A stretch of 64,000 nt of DNA from DASQDN01 sp963825845 (GTDB taxonomy: Bacteria; Acidobacteriota; Terriglobia; Bryobacterales; Bryobacteraceae): assembly GCA_963825845.1 (NCBI GenBank), contig CAWGVL010000047.1, forward strand, positions 1-64,000. The letters run 5' to 3'. Shown one piece after another: positions 44,610 through 52,268 of this stretch. The translations under genes were made by a program, and so were the position numbers. Positions within the stretch are counted from its first letter, which is position 1. Each line of letters begins with the position of its first letter. The notes beneath the pieces are model-generated. The model was not told the origin of the DNA and did not search any database. It was given only the letters and a program-made list of their open reading frames with translations.

Positions 44610-45932
44610 ATGAACCCGCGATATGATGTCGCCTTGGGGACCAACGTTTCAGTACAACCGAAGACAAAGACACCTGCCTGGTGGCAGCAGGAAGATTGGA
44701 TGGCGGTGTGGCTCGGCGGCTTCTTTCTCGTCGCGGTTCTGCTTGGCCTGCGTCTACCGCTGCCCGCATTCAAATGGTCGGACTCGGCCTCTCTTGGAAC
44801 AATCGCCAGCTCGGGCGTTCTCGGACAACTGGCCCTCATCTGTGGTATCTATCTGGCTACATCTTTACCAGGCGCCGTTGCGCTCGGCGCCAAGGCGGGT
44901 CGCTACGTCACTGGTTTCCCGTTCGTCTTCGTACTTGCCTGGCTCGCGCAGGTAGCCGCCGGCAATGCGACCGCCAATTACTGGGGAATCGAGTACGTCA
45001 TTTTCGCGCTGATCTTGGGCCTGTTTGTCAGCAATGTGATTGGGGTACCTGCATGGCTGCAGGAGGCAGTCCGGACCGAGTACTACATCAAAACGGGCCT
45101 CGTGATCATGGGGGCCACCATTCTGTTTCAGGAGATTATGACCGCGGGCGCTCTCGGCATGCTCCAGGCGGTGGCGGTTGTCATTGTGATCTGGTATCTC
45201 ACGTTCTGGCTCGCGAAGCGGTTGCGCCTCGACGATGAGTTCGCGGCCATGCTCGCCTCGGCTGTTTCCATTTGCGGTGTATCGGCCGCCATCGCAACGT
45301 GCGGCGCCATACAAGGCGATCGACGGAAGCTCAGCTACGTCGCGTCACTAGTGCTAATCGTGGCAGTCCCGATGATCGTTATCCAGCCCTGGATTATCCG
45401 CGGCATCAACATGCCGGACATTGTGGGTGGAGCTTGGCTCGGAGGCACACTCGACACGACCGGATCCGTTGTCGCGGCCAGCGCATTGATCAGCGAAACC
45501 GCGATGAAGATCGGGACCATCGTGAAGTTCTCCCAGAACGTACTCATCGGCTTCGCAGCATTCTTCCTTTCTATCTGGTGGACGATACGCCGTCCCGTCG
45601 AAGGTCAGGAACGCCCGACCGTAGGGGTAATCTGGGAGCGCTTCCCGAAGTTCGTCCTCGGCTTCATCGTCTCATCGCTCGTATTTTCGCTGCTCGTCGA
45701 TGCGAATACTGTCAAAGCTACGAAATCCTTGATTGGCGGCCTGCGCACGTGGTGGTTCGCCCTAGCGTTCACGTCCATCGGATTGGAAACGAAGTTCACT
45801 GACCTGCTGTCGATGGAAGGTGGAAGGCCGTTCGTCGCCTTTATGGGAGGCCAGTTCGCGAACCTGATATGGACTCTGCTCCTGGCTTATTTGATCTTCG
45901 GGGGTGTCTTCTTCGCCCCTCCGTCGATCTAG
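44610..45932 (+). CDS. YeiH/UPF0324-type putative sulfate exporter
   Basis: A 440-aa membrane protein, about 10-12 segments. Family signs: VIFALILGLFVSNVIG, YYIKTGLVIMGATILFQEI, ASAVSICGVSAAIATCGAIQG, VGGAWLGGTLDTTGSVVAAS and KFSQNVLIGFAAFF. YeiH proteins are thought to export small anions. ATG 44610 (MNPRYDVALG) is a plausible start; ATG 44598 is four codons earlier. It is unusual in having an N-terminal extension of about 30 residues before the first membrane segment. It is 44 bases after the repeat protein and may be cotranscribed. Confidence 0.85.
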   Translation: MNPRYDVALGTNVSVQPKTKTPAWWQQEDWMAVWLGGFFLVAVLLGLRLPLPAFKWSDSASLGTIASSGVLGQLALICGIYLATSLPGAVALGAKAGRYVTGFPFVFVLAWLAQVAAGNATANYWGIEYVIFALILGLFVSNVIGVPAWLQEAVRTEYYIKTGLVIMGATILFQEIMTAGALGMLQAVAVVIVIWYLTFWLAKRLRLDDEFAAMLASAVSICGVSAAIATCGAIQGDRRKLSYVASLVLIVAVPMIVIQPWIIRGINMPDIVGGAWLGGTLDTTGSVVAASALISETAMKIGTIVKFSQNVLIGFAAFFLSIWWTIRRPVEGQERPTVGVIWERFPKFVLGFIVSSLVFSLLVDANTVKATKSLIGGLRTWWFALAFTSIGLETKFTDLLSMEGGRPFVAFMGGQFANLIWTLLLAYLIFGGVFFAPPSI

Positions 45933-46115
45933 CGAGAATTGGCCATTTTGGAGCACTCGGGCTTTCGCTTTGACCATCGGGAGCCCTTCAAATCCAACGC
46001 GCTGATACAGGTCGCTGGACGCATCGCGTACGAGACCGGAGACGCGAACAACGTCGACCCCTCATGCAGAATCCTGCAGGCGGACGCCGGCGAGCGAGAA
46101 TGTCTAAAGGCTCGC
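45933..46115 (+). other. Gap with an unresolved 63-codon frame
   Basis: A frame at 45939-46130 starts at a TTG (LEHSGFRFDHREPF) and ends at 46130, without similarity I recognise. It may be a degenerate gene remnant or chance. No terminator hairpin was found after the YeiH-type gene. Confidence 0.3.
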
Positions 46116-46147
46116 TTGACTGTACTATAAAACTAGTACAGTATTAT
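46116..46147 (+). promoter_or_regulatory. Promoter with perfect inverted-repeat operator
   Basis: TTGACT (46116-46121) is followed by a perfect 7-bp inverted repeat CTGTACT-N8-AGTACAG (46120-46141) and TATTAT (46142-46147), all just upstream of GGAGGG and the ATG at 46163. The spacing TTGACT to TATTAT is 20 bases; CAGTAT would give 17. The GTACT/AGTAC half-sites are like BlaI/CopY-type repressor boxes. A repressor bound here would cover the -35. Confidence 0.55.
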
Positions 46148-46162
46148 CCTCGGAGGGTATCG

Positions 46163-46595
46163 ATGCATTCTTTCGCAATCGCGATTCTTCTTGCCTACAC
46201 CGAGCTGACTTCGTCGCAGTTTGTCGGAAAATGGGAAGGCAAGTTCAACGATCTTCCCGCCATTGAAATCACCCTTGTCCCCGACCAGGACCGCATCAGC
46301 GGTACGATCGGATTCGTTTTTCAGCAGCGCAGAGCGGATGGCAGTTGGGAGGCAAAGGACATTCACACCACTCCCATTCTTTCGCCGAACGTGCAAGGCG
46401 GCCACTCTGACTTTCGAGACCGCGCACCACAAATCGCACGGCAGCGCTGAATTCGGCCCGAATGTACGTTTTCAGATGACGGTCGTAAACAGCACCGAGG
46501 CACGCCTATTCAAGATCGGCGACGGAAATCCTTCGGGACCAGGGCTGAAGCTCACGAAAACGAACGGTCGGAAGCAAAAAGGGCCGAGACGTTAA
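46163..46595 (+). CDS. Small secreted beta-rich protein (frameshifted)
   Basis: About 143 residues. The signal peptide MHSFAIAILLAYTELTSS starts at 46163 behind GGAGGG; the mature part FVGKWEGKFNDLPAIEITL and RISGTIGFVFQQRRADGSW runs to about 46390. There a one-base insertion shifts to KAATLTFETAHHKSHG, NVRFQMTVVNSTEARLFKI and a basic tail ending at 46595. Small exported lipocalin-like proteins of this kind are common in Acidobacteriota near BlaI/M56 regulators. Function unknown. The TAA is in the loop of the following terminator. Confidence 0.65.
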
Positions 46596-46604
46596 TCTCG
46601 GCCC
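46581..46604 (-). terminator. Bidirectional terminator between small secreted gene and rpoD
   Basis: A perfect 9-bp stem (GGGCCGAGA/TCTCGGCCC) with a 6-base loop. On the minus strand TTTTTGC follows directly, an excellent T-run for the end of rpoD; on the plus strand the run is weak (TTCGC). Confidence 0.85.
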
Positions 46605-46630
46605 TTCGCACAACTAAATTAAATTGCTAA

Positions 46631-48166
46631 CTAACGTGCCGCAAGCAGCGCACGCAGGTGTCGAGCCCGCTCAGGTGAGCGAAGTTGGCGGAGCGCCTTC
46701 GCTTCAATCTGCCGGATGCGTTCACGCGTAACGTCGAACTCCTGCCCGATCTCCTCGAGGGTATGTTCACGTTCACACCCGATACCGAAGCGGAGCCGAA
46801 TAACCTTCTCCTCCTTGGGAGAAAGCGTCTTCAGGATATTTGCCGTCTCATCGCGAACGTTGGAATCGATGACCGCATCGACTGGGGAACCTACCCACCG
46901 GTCCTCGATCAAGTCGCCCAGCGCAGACTCACCGTCGCGTCCAACCGGTGTCTCGAGAGAGACCGGATCGCGAGAGATCGTCTTCAGCTTTTGCACCTTC
47001 TCAACCGGAATATCCATCCGGCGGCTGATTTCATCATTCGTCGGAGCACGACCCAGTTCCTTCTCGAGTTCACGAGTTGCCCGGAGGAACTTGTTCATGC
47101 TCTCGTTCATGTGCACCGGAATACGAATCGTACGAGACTGGTCCGCGATGGCTCGCGTGATCGCCTGCCGTATCCACCAGGTGGCATATGTAGAGAACTT
47201 ATAGCCGCGGCGATACTCGAACTTGTCGGCCGCGCGCATCAGACCGATATTGCCTTCCTGGATCAAATCCAGAAGGTGCAGACCGCGGTTCACATACTTC
47301 TTTGCCACCGAAACGACGAGTCGAAGGTTGGCCTCAACCAGATCCTTCTTGGCCTTCTCAGCCTCGATCTCACCATGCCGGATGACCAGCAAGGTATGCC
47401 GCAGATCGGAAAGGCTGGCGCCCGCCATCAACTCACGCTTCCGAGCCTCGCGCTTGAGCTCCCGAACCCGCGCCTGATTCGCTGGATCGCTGTGATCATC
47501 CAGACGCTTCAATTCGGATTCGATTTGGGCCAGTTCGTCGGCAGCCCGCTCCAGTTCTTTCCCGAACTGCTTCCAGCGGCTGCCCAGAAATGGAATAGCC
47601 CGAATCCCCTTGGATGTCTCGACTCGCGCACGGCTGTACTTCATGACAGCCTTTTTGCGGAGCTTTTTGTTGGTCGGCGTAACCGCGTTCGCCTTATCCA
47701 TCAACTGCTGCTGCTTCTTGTACAACGCAGAAACATCAGCAAAGAGTTGCTTGGCTTCTTCCCGGCGCTTCTTGTCCGCCGGACTGCCCTCTTCGATCTC
47801 CGCATTGCCGAGATCCACCAGGTCATCAAGATCCTGGATCTCCCGCTTGATATTTTCAGCGATCTCAACTACCAGTTGCTGAACAAGAGGCGACCGGCTG
47901 ATCGACTTCTGCATCCGGAGCTTCCCGCGCTCCATTTTGCGGGCGAGGCTAACCTCACCATCGCGGGTCAGAAGGGGTACGGCACCCATTTCGCGCAAAT
48001 AAACGCGAACGGGATCGTCCGTATAGATCGATTCTTCTACTGGTGCGCCAGCTTGTGGATCGTCGGTATCCTGCTCTTCTGGATGAAAAAATGCTGTATC
48101 GTCGTCAAAAGGAATGCCAAGCGGCTCTGTCGCGTCGCCTATATACTGATCTTCAAAATGATCCAC
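46631..48166 (-). CDS. rpoD: Primary sigma factor RpoD (sigma-70)
   Basis: A 511-aa housekeeping sigma factor. Region 1.2 is DPVRVYLREMGAVPLL; a non-conserved insertion lies at about 120-245; regions 2.1-2.4 include LVEANLRLVVSVAKKYVNRG, LDLIQEGNIGLMRAADKFEY and FSTYATWWIRQAITRAIADQ; region 3 follows, and region 4.2 has REHTLEEIGQEFDVTRERIR. Region 1.1 is short or absent. It is intact and preceded by a good promoter. The opposite strand also has a 501-codon open frame, which is a shadow. Confidence 0.98.
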   Translation of the reverse strand: MDHFEDQYIGDATEPLGIPFDDDTAFFHPEEQDTDDPQAGAPVEESIYTDDPVRVYLREMGAVPLLTRDGEVSLARKMERGKLRMQKSISRSPLVQQLVVEIAENIKREIQDLDDLVDLGNAEIEEGSPADKKRREEAKQLFADVSALYKKQQQLMDKANAVTPTNKKLRKKAVMKYSRARVETSKGIRAIPFLGSRWKQFGKELERAADELAQIESELKRLDDHSDPANQARVRELKREARKRELMAGASLSDLRHTLLVIRHGEIEAEKAKKDLVEANLRLVVSVAKKYVNRGLHLLDLIQEGNIGLMRAADKFEYRRGYKFSTYATWWIRQAITRAIADQSRTIRIPVHMNESMNKFLRATRELEKELGRAPTNDEISRRMDIPVEKVQKLKTISRDPVSLETPVGRDGESALGDLIEDRWVGSPVDAVIDSNVRDETANILKTLSPKEEKVIRLRFGIGCEREHTLEEIGQEFDVTRERIRQIEAKALRQLRSPERARHLRALLAAR

Positions 48167-48412
48167 TTCAGACTCACCTCCCCGCTATAAGAATGCAATG
48201 TTCAAGGGAGTGCCCGGGGGTTGGCCTCCGCAGTGCCGGAATACCTGTGGAAAACCATCCGGCGATGGTAGGAGACGACTGCAAAAGATGTGTACGCAGT
48301 GCAGGTCCAGTATAGCACCAATCTTCTGCCGAGTTAAGCCCTATGTACAAGATGTTTCTAACGGCTTTCCGTTTCAAGTAATTCTTACAGTAGGACTTCT
48401 GCTGCCCTTGTA
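48167..48412. other. Intergenic region between nrdR and rpoD
   Basis: It holds the rpoD promoter and leader. No further gene was found. No clear terminator hairpin follows nrdR, so some read-through into rpoD is possible. Confidence 0.6.
48309..48337 (-). promoter_or_regulatory. rpoD promoter (sigma-70 type)
   Basis: On the minus strand: TTAACT (48332-48337), a 17-base spacer, TATACT (48309-48314), with an extended -10 TG one base before it. It lies about 140 bases upstream of the rpoD start, implying a leader of about 135 nt. Confidence 0.6.
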
Positions 48413-48922
48413 CTATTTGGATGCGCGCCGATGCCCCGACGTAACACCTCTGAGTTGTTTTATGCCCTCTTTTTGCTTCACCAAATCGCTGACCTCCCGG
48501 AGAAACGCATCCACGTCCTGGAAATCCCGGTAGACCGAGGCGAATCGAACGTAAGCAATCTTATCCAGTCCCTTCAGGCTCTCCATAAGCAGTTCCCCTA
48601 TCTCTACAGTCGATAACTCCCGATCCGAGGTTTCCGACAGTTTCGTCTCAACGTCATCAATGATTTCCGCCAGCTTCCCCATGCTGATAGGCCGTTTCTC
48701 ACTGGCTTTCACGAGACCCTGCATCACTTTCTGACGGTCAAACTTCTCACGCCGGCCATCTTTCTTGACAACCATGTAAGGAATCTCATCAATCCGCTCG
48801 TATGTCGTAAATCGACGAGCGCATTTCAGGCACTCTCGGCGGCGTCGGATCGACTCGCCTTCTTTGCTCTCTCTCGAGTCAATGACCTTGTCTTCCGGAT
48901 AGGTGCAAAACGGGCAACGCAT
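48413..48922 (-). CDS. nrdR: Transcriptional repressor NrdR
   Basis: A 169-aa repressor of ribonucleotide reductase genes. The N-terminal zinc ribbon is complete (MRCPFC and CLKCARRF, four Cys), with the nucleotide-binding ATP-cone following (MVVKKDGRREKFDRQKV and a C-terminal YVRFASVYRDF). It binds ATP/dATP and represses nrd operons through NrdR boxes. It is 4 bases downstream of the flippase-like gene, so probably cotranscribed. The C-terminal about 15 residues are an extension beyond the common length. Confidence 0.97.
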   Translation of the reverse strand: MRCPFCTYPEDKVIDSRESKEGESIRRRRECLKCARRFTTYERIDEIPYMVVKKDGRREKFDRQKVMQGLVKASEKRPISMGKLAEIIDDVETKLSETSDRELSTVEIGELLMESLKGLDKIAYVRFASVYRDFQDVDAFLREVSDLVKQKEGIKQLRGVTSGHRRASK

Positions 48923-48926
48923 ACCC

Positions 48927-49982
48927 TCAGCTAAGACGCTCCGTATCTATATTTCTCAATTCACGCCACTTCAGCCCCTCATGCACCGCCAGCAAAACCC
49001 CAATCGGAGCTACAAACACGTACATCGTGAGCCAGATCACGATAGCGACTGCTGTCGCTGCCGCGAAGTCAACCCCAAACAGCTCCGTCAGAATAACGAC
49101 AGATGCAACTTGCATTCCCCCGCCGATTCCCGGAATCTGAACTATACTTCCAAACGCGACGAATCCGATGAATACTGCGCTGTCGACGACTGAAAACGTA
49201 GACGTTTGCGGAAACGACCTCAGCAGGCACCAGGTCGCGCCCACGATAATCGCCCATTCCGCGATACTGTAGGCAAGGATCTGGGCCGTAAACAATCCGC
49301 TCCGCGATGCCTGCATGCCACCGGCGAAGGAGACGAGGATGTTTTCGATCCGGCCGCGGAAACGCTCGGGAATCGCGGGTAGGGCATCCCGGATTCTGCG
49401 CTGGGCAGCCTCCGAGAAGATGCTGATCATCACCAACACGCCGACGCAAACCAGGCAGAGCACCGCAACCACGACGCCGCCCGTCCGGAGGAGCCACTGC
49501 ATTCCCGGCCCTAAATTCGCCGGATGGATCTGAACCTGGGTCAGCGCAAAACCGAAAATCACCAAAACCAGGAGTAAATCCCAGATGCGTTCCAGTATCC
49601 AGATCGCCATTTGTGCCGAGAACGAAGTACCCTCTCGCGCCGCAATCAGATATGGACGGATCAATTCCCCTGGGCGGCCTAATATCACAATTCCTGTAAA
49701 TCCGATTACAGTTGCACTCAGGATCTTATGGAATCGGGAATGAGGGGCAAAGGGCCGCATCATCACCTGCCAGCGGAGGGCTCGCCCCACGTAAGTCAAC
49801 AGCACCAGCGCGATCCCCAGGCTCAACCAACCTGGATGAAGGTGCGTGAACGTTGTCCGAAACCGCTGCCATTCGAAGTCGGACCCGCCGAGCCGCCATA
49901 GCAAAAGCGCGATGGCCAGCAGACCACCTACCACGGCCAATATGATCGTGACCGGTCTGCCGGCCAATCGCTGTGTGCGCAA
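48927..49982 (-). CDS. Flippase-like membrane protein (UPF0104/LPG-synthase TM domain)
   Basis: A 351-aa protein with about 8 membrane segments of the lysylphosphatidylglycerol-synthase TM/flippase-like family. Signs: YVGRALRWQVMMRPF, VIGFTGIVILGRPGELIRP and a late GIGGGMQVASVVIL. Members are thought to move lipids or glycolipids, or support glycosyl transfer. There is no aminoacyl-transferase domain, so it is not a full MprF. It appears to start with TTG (49980-49982). It is divergent from the ECF sigma operon. Confidence 0.82.
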   Translation of the reverse strand: MRTQRLAGRPVTIILAVVGGLLAIALLLWRLGGSDFEWQRFRTTFTHLHPGWLSLGIALVLLTYVGRALRWQVMMRPFAPHSRFHKILSATVIGFTGIVILGRPGELIRPYLIAAREGTSFSAQMAIWILERIWDLLLVLVIFGFALTQVQIHPANLGPGMQWLLRTGGVVVAVLCLVCVGVLVMISIFSEAAQRRIRDALPAIPERFRGRIENILVSFAGGMQASRSGLFTAQILAYSIAEWAIIVGATWCLLRSFPQTSTFSVVDSAVFIGFVAFGSIVQIPGIGGGMQVASVVILTELFGVDFAAATAVAIVIWLTMYVFVAPIGVLLAVHEGLKWRELRNIDTERLS

Positions 49983-50018
49983 CCTGTTCTATGATAGGGC
50001 CGATACCACAGAAACCGT

Positions 50019-50045
50019 GAACTTCCGAGGTAGCTTTCTCGTTCT
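50019..50045 (+). promoter_or_regulatory. Candidate ECF-type promoter
   Basis: GAACTT (50019-50024), 15 bases, CGTTCT (50040-50045), about 60 bases before the sigma gene start. The form resembles the GGAACTT/CGTCT-type promoters used by ECF sigma factors, so autoregulation is plausible. Confidence 0.35.
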
Positions 50046-50104
50046 AGCTAACAGGAGTAAGGAAAGGCTGGAGCCGTTGGCGAATGCCTGAGACGGAGAG
50101 CGAG

Positions 50105-50764
50105 ATGTCGGCAGCCGCAATAGTTCAAGCAAGTCCGCGTCAGGACTTGCCTCGGTTCTTCGGCGAAACAAAGGATGCCGGCCAGGACACTCGTACTTTG
50201 GATCCTGATTATCCATTAGTTGAGCAGTGCCTCAGCGGAAGTGAAGCCGCCTGGGAAGAACTCGTCCGCGTTCACACGCGGCGTGTGTACTCGGTATGTT
50301 TCCGGTTTACTGGCGCGGATTCCGAAGCCCAGGATCTCACTCAGGAGGTCTTCCTCCGCGTTTTCCGTACGCTTAGGAGTTTTCGAACCGGTGAGGGAAC
50401 TTTCGGAGTCTGGCTGAACCGGCTCACCCGGAATTTGCTGATCGATCACTACCGCCGGACCAAGCAGGAACGCAGTACCGATTCTATAGAAGAGCAATTG
50501 CCCCGAATCGAAGAGTCGAACGCGATTACTGCCCGGACAGATAGCATGCTCGCCGGACGCGAAGCAAGCGAACTCCTGCAGGGAGCGTTGAAAAAGCTCT
50601 CGCCGGAACTACGTGAAACAGTGATCCTGCGCGACATTGAGGAATTGGAGTACCGGGAGATCGCGCAGGTGTTGCAGGTGCCCGAGGGCACCGTCAAGTC
50701 GAGGCTAAACCGGGGACGTGCCGAACTGGCGCGGCTCTTGAGGCGCCATCGCGCGACGGTGTAA
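50105..50764 (+). CDS. ECF-type RNA polymerase sigma factor
   Basis: A 219-aa sigma-70 family member with only regions 2 and 4. Region 2 has RVYSVCFRFTGADSEAQDLTQE; region 4 has LSPELRETVILRDIEELEYR and VPEGTVKSRLNRGRAEL. The start ATG at 50105 (MSAAAIVQ) has GGAG six bases upstream; an ATG at 50084 lacks that. It is directly followed (7 bases) by a zinc-type anti-sigma gene. By content it belongs to the RpoE/SigW-like envelope-stress group. Confidence 0.93.
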   Translation: MSAAAIVQASPRQDLPRFFGETKDAGQDTRTLDPDYPLVEQCLSGSEAAWEELVRVHTRRVYSVCFRFTGADSEAQDLTQEVFLRVFRTLRSFRTGEGTFGVWLNRLTRNLLIDHYRRTKQERSTDSIEEQLPRIEESNAITARTDSMLAGREASELLQGALKKLSPELRETVILRDIEELEYREIAQVLQVPEGTVKSRLNRGRAELARLLRRHRATV

Positions 50765-50771
50765 GGAAACC

Positions 50772-51317
50772 ATGAATTGCACTGATTTCGAGATTCTGCT
50801 TTGCGATTACATGGACGGGACGCTTGACGAGGCGCGCCGCTCCGAACTCGAAGCCCATCAGCTGGAGTGTGCGTCTTGCGCAGAACTGGCGAAAGATGTG
50901 GCGGGCGCTGTTGCATTCATCGCCCGAGTCCCTCAGGTTGAGCCGCCGCCCGAACTGCTGGCGAAGATCGCCTTTGACATCCCCCAGGAAAGTAGTCCGA
51001 AGCGCGGGCTGAAGGCGCGGATCTCCGGTTGGCTGCGCCCCGTGGTTCAACCAAGGTTCGCCATGGGCATGGCAATGACGATTCTGTCGTTCTCTATGCT
51101 CGGACGGTTTTCAGGGATTGAAGTAAGAGACTTGAAGCCCTCCGATTTGCAGCCGGCCAAAGTATGGGCTGCCGTCGACGACCGGGCACACCGGGCCTGG
51201 GGTCGAGCCGTGAAGTATTACGAAAATCTGCGCCTGGTCTACGAGGTCCAGTCGCGGCTACAGGAATGGTCCGAACAGGACGAACGGAAAAACCGCGAAG
51301 GAACAGAAAAGAAATGA
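50772..51317 (+). CDS. Zinc-type anti-sigma factor
   Basis: A 181-aa membrane anti-sigma factor. The N-terminal zinc anti-sigma (ZAS) motif H-x3-C-x2-C is in HQLECASCAE, after DYMDGTLDEARRSELE. A single weak TM segment (FAMGMAMTILSFSMLG) lies near residues 97-112, and a charged helix ends the chain. It would hold the ECF factor inactive until an envelope or redox signal. The stop overlaps the next start (ATGA). Confidence 0.9.
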   Translation: MNCTDFEILLCDYMDGTLDEARRSELEAHQLECASCAELAKDVAGAVAFIARVPQVEPPPELLAKIAFDIPQESSPKRGLKARISGWLRPVVQPRFAMGMAMTILSFSMLGRFSGIEVRDLKPSDLQPAKVWAAVDDRAHRAWGRAVKYYENLRLVYEVQSRLQEWSEQDERKNREGTEKK

Positions 51318-52000
51318 ATTGCGCCAATCATCCCGACACGGCTGCGGTCGCTTACTGCAGAGTTTGCGGTAAGCCTCTTTGCCAGGTTTGCCAAAGGCAG
51401 GCGCAGGGTACCGTGTATTGCCAGGAGCATGAGCCTGCGGCCGCTGCAGCGAACCCCTACACAGCGCCGCCGGCCGCGTCGCCGTACGCGGCCCCTTATG
51501 CGCCGACTCCCGGAGCGCCGTCCCCGGGGCTCGCCTTTGTACTCGGCCTCATCCCCGGTGTGGGAGCGATTTACAACGGGCAATACGCCAAAGGTGTAAT
51601 TCACGTGATCTTACTCGGCATTCTAATCAGCATCGTCAGTTCCGACTCGGCACACGGATTCGAGCCTTTGTTCGGCATGCTGATTCCTCTCCTGTTCTTT
51701 TACATGGCGTTCGAGGCGTACCACACCGCGGCAAAACGTCTCCGCGGCGAACCCGTCGATGAGTTCTCGAGTATTCTCACGGTTGGCCGCGCGGGACGGG
51801 GTTTCCCGATCGGACCGATTCTCCTGATTCTCATGGGCGTCGTGTTTCTTCTTGAAACGCTGGATATCGTCCGTCTGTACCAAATTGTCAGATACTGGCC
51901 GGTTTTTCTGATCCTCCTCGGCTGCTACATGCTTTACATTCGGCTGCGCGGTGACGAGCCGGCAATCCCCGCCGAGTCCGAGGTTTCAAATGAACGCTAG
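51314..52000 (+). CDS. B-box zinc-finger membrane protein
   Basis: A 228-aa protein. The N-terminal B-box-type zinc finger (MNCANHPDTAAVAYCRVCGK, then CQVCQRQAQGTVYCQEHE, with Cys/His ligands in order) is followed by an Ala/Pro/Tyr-rich linker and four to five membrane segments (LAFVLGLIPGVGAIYNG, HVILLGILISIV, LIPLLFFYMAFEA and two C-terminal hairpins PILLILMGVVFLL and VFLILLGCYMLYI). The second pair is like LiaI/LiaF-type TM hairpins. It probably senses or transmits envelope stress. ATG 51314 overlaps the anti-sigma stop. Confidence 0.75.
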   Translation: MNCANHPDTAAVAYCRVCGKPLCQVCQRQAQGTVYCQEHEPAAAAANPYTAPPAASPYAAPYAPTPGAPSPGLAFVLGLIPGVGAIYNGQYAKGVIHVILLGILISIVSSDSAHGFEPLFGMLIPLLFFYMAFEAYHTAAKRLRGEPVDEFSSILTVGRAGRGFPIGPILLILMGVVFLLETLDIVRLYQIVRYWPVFLILLGCYMLYIRLRGDEPAIPAESEVSNER

Positions 52001-52268
52001 CGCCTGGCAAATCATCCGCGCCGTGCGCGGACCCGTTCTGCTCATCACGTTCGGTAGTTTGATGGCCTTGAACCACATGGACACGCTCAGTTTTGAGCGC
52101 ACTTGGCCGATTCTGATCATCGTGTACGGACTTTTCAAGCTGTTGGAGAGAATGATGGCGCGCCCGGTACCTCCGACATGGCCGCAACCGGGGTACACGC
52201 CGCCATATCCGCCGTATCAAGCGCCACCGCCACCAACAACGCAATACCCTCAAGGAGGCGCCCAATGA
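51990..52268 (+). CDS. Small LiaI/LiaF-type membrane protein
   Basis: A 92-aa protein (MNASAWQIIRAVRGPVLLI) with two membrane segments and a Pro/Tyr-rich tail (PPYPPYQAPPPPTTQY). The pair of segments, with FERTWPILIIVYGLFKLLE between, is like the TM pairs of the flanking two genes. It overlaps the previous gene by 11 bases and the next by 4. Function unknown; presumably part of the envelope-stress complex. Confidence 0.7.
   Translation: MNASAWQIIRAVRGPVLLITFGSLMALNHMDTLSFERTWPILIIVYGLFKLLERMMARPVPPTWPQPGYTPPYPPYQAPPPPTTQYPQGGAQ

Noticed and set aside
46685..48190. A 501-codon open frame on the plus strand opposite rpoD
   Set aside because: It is the mirror of a well-conserved sigma-70 gene, has no family features, and arises from codon bias of rpoD.
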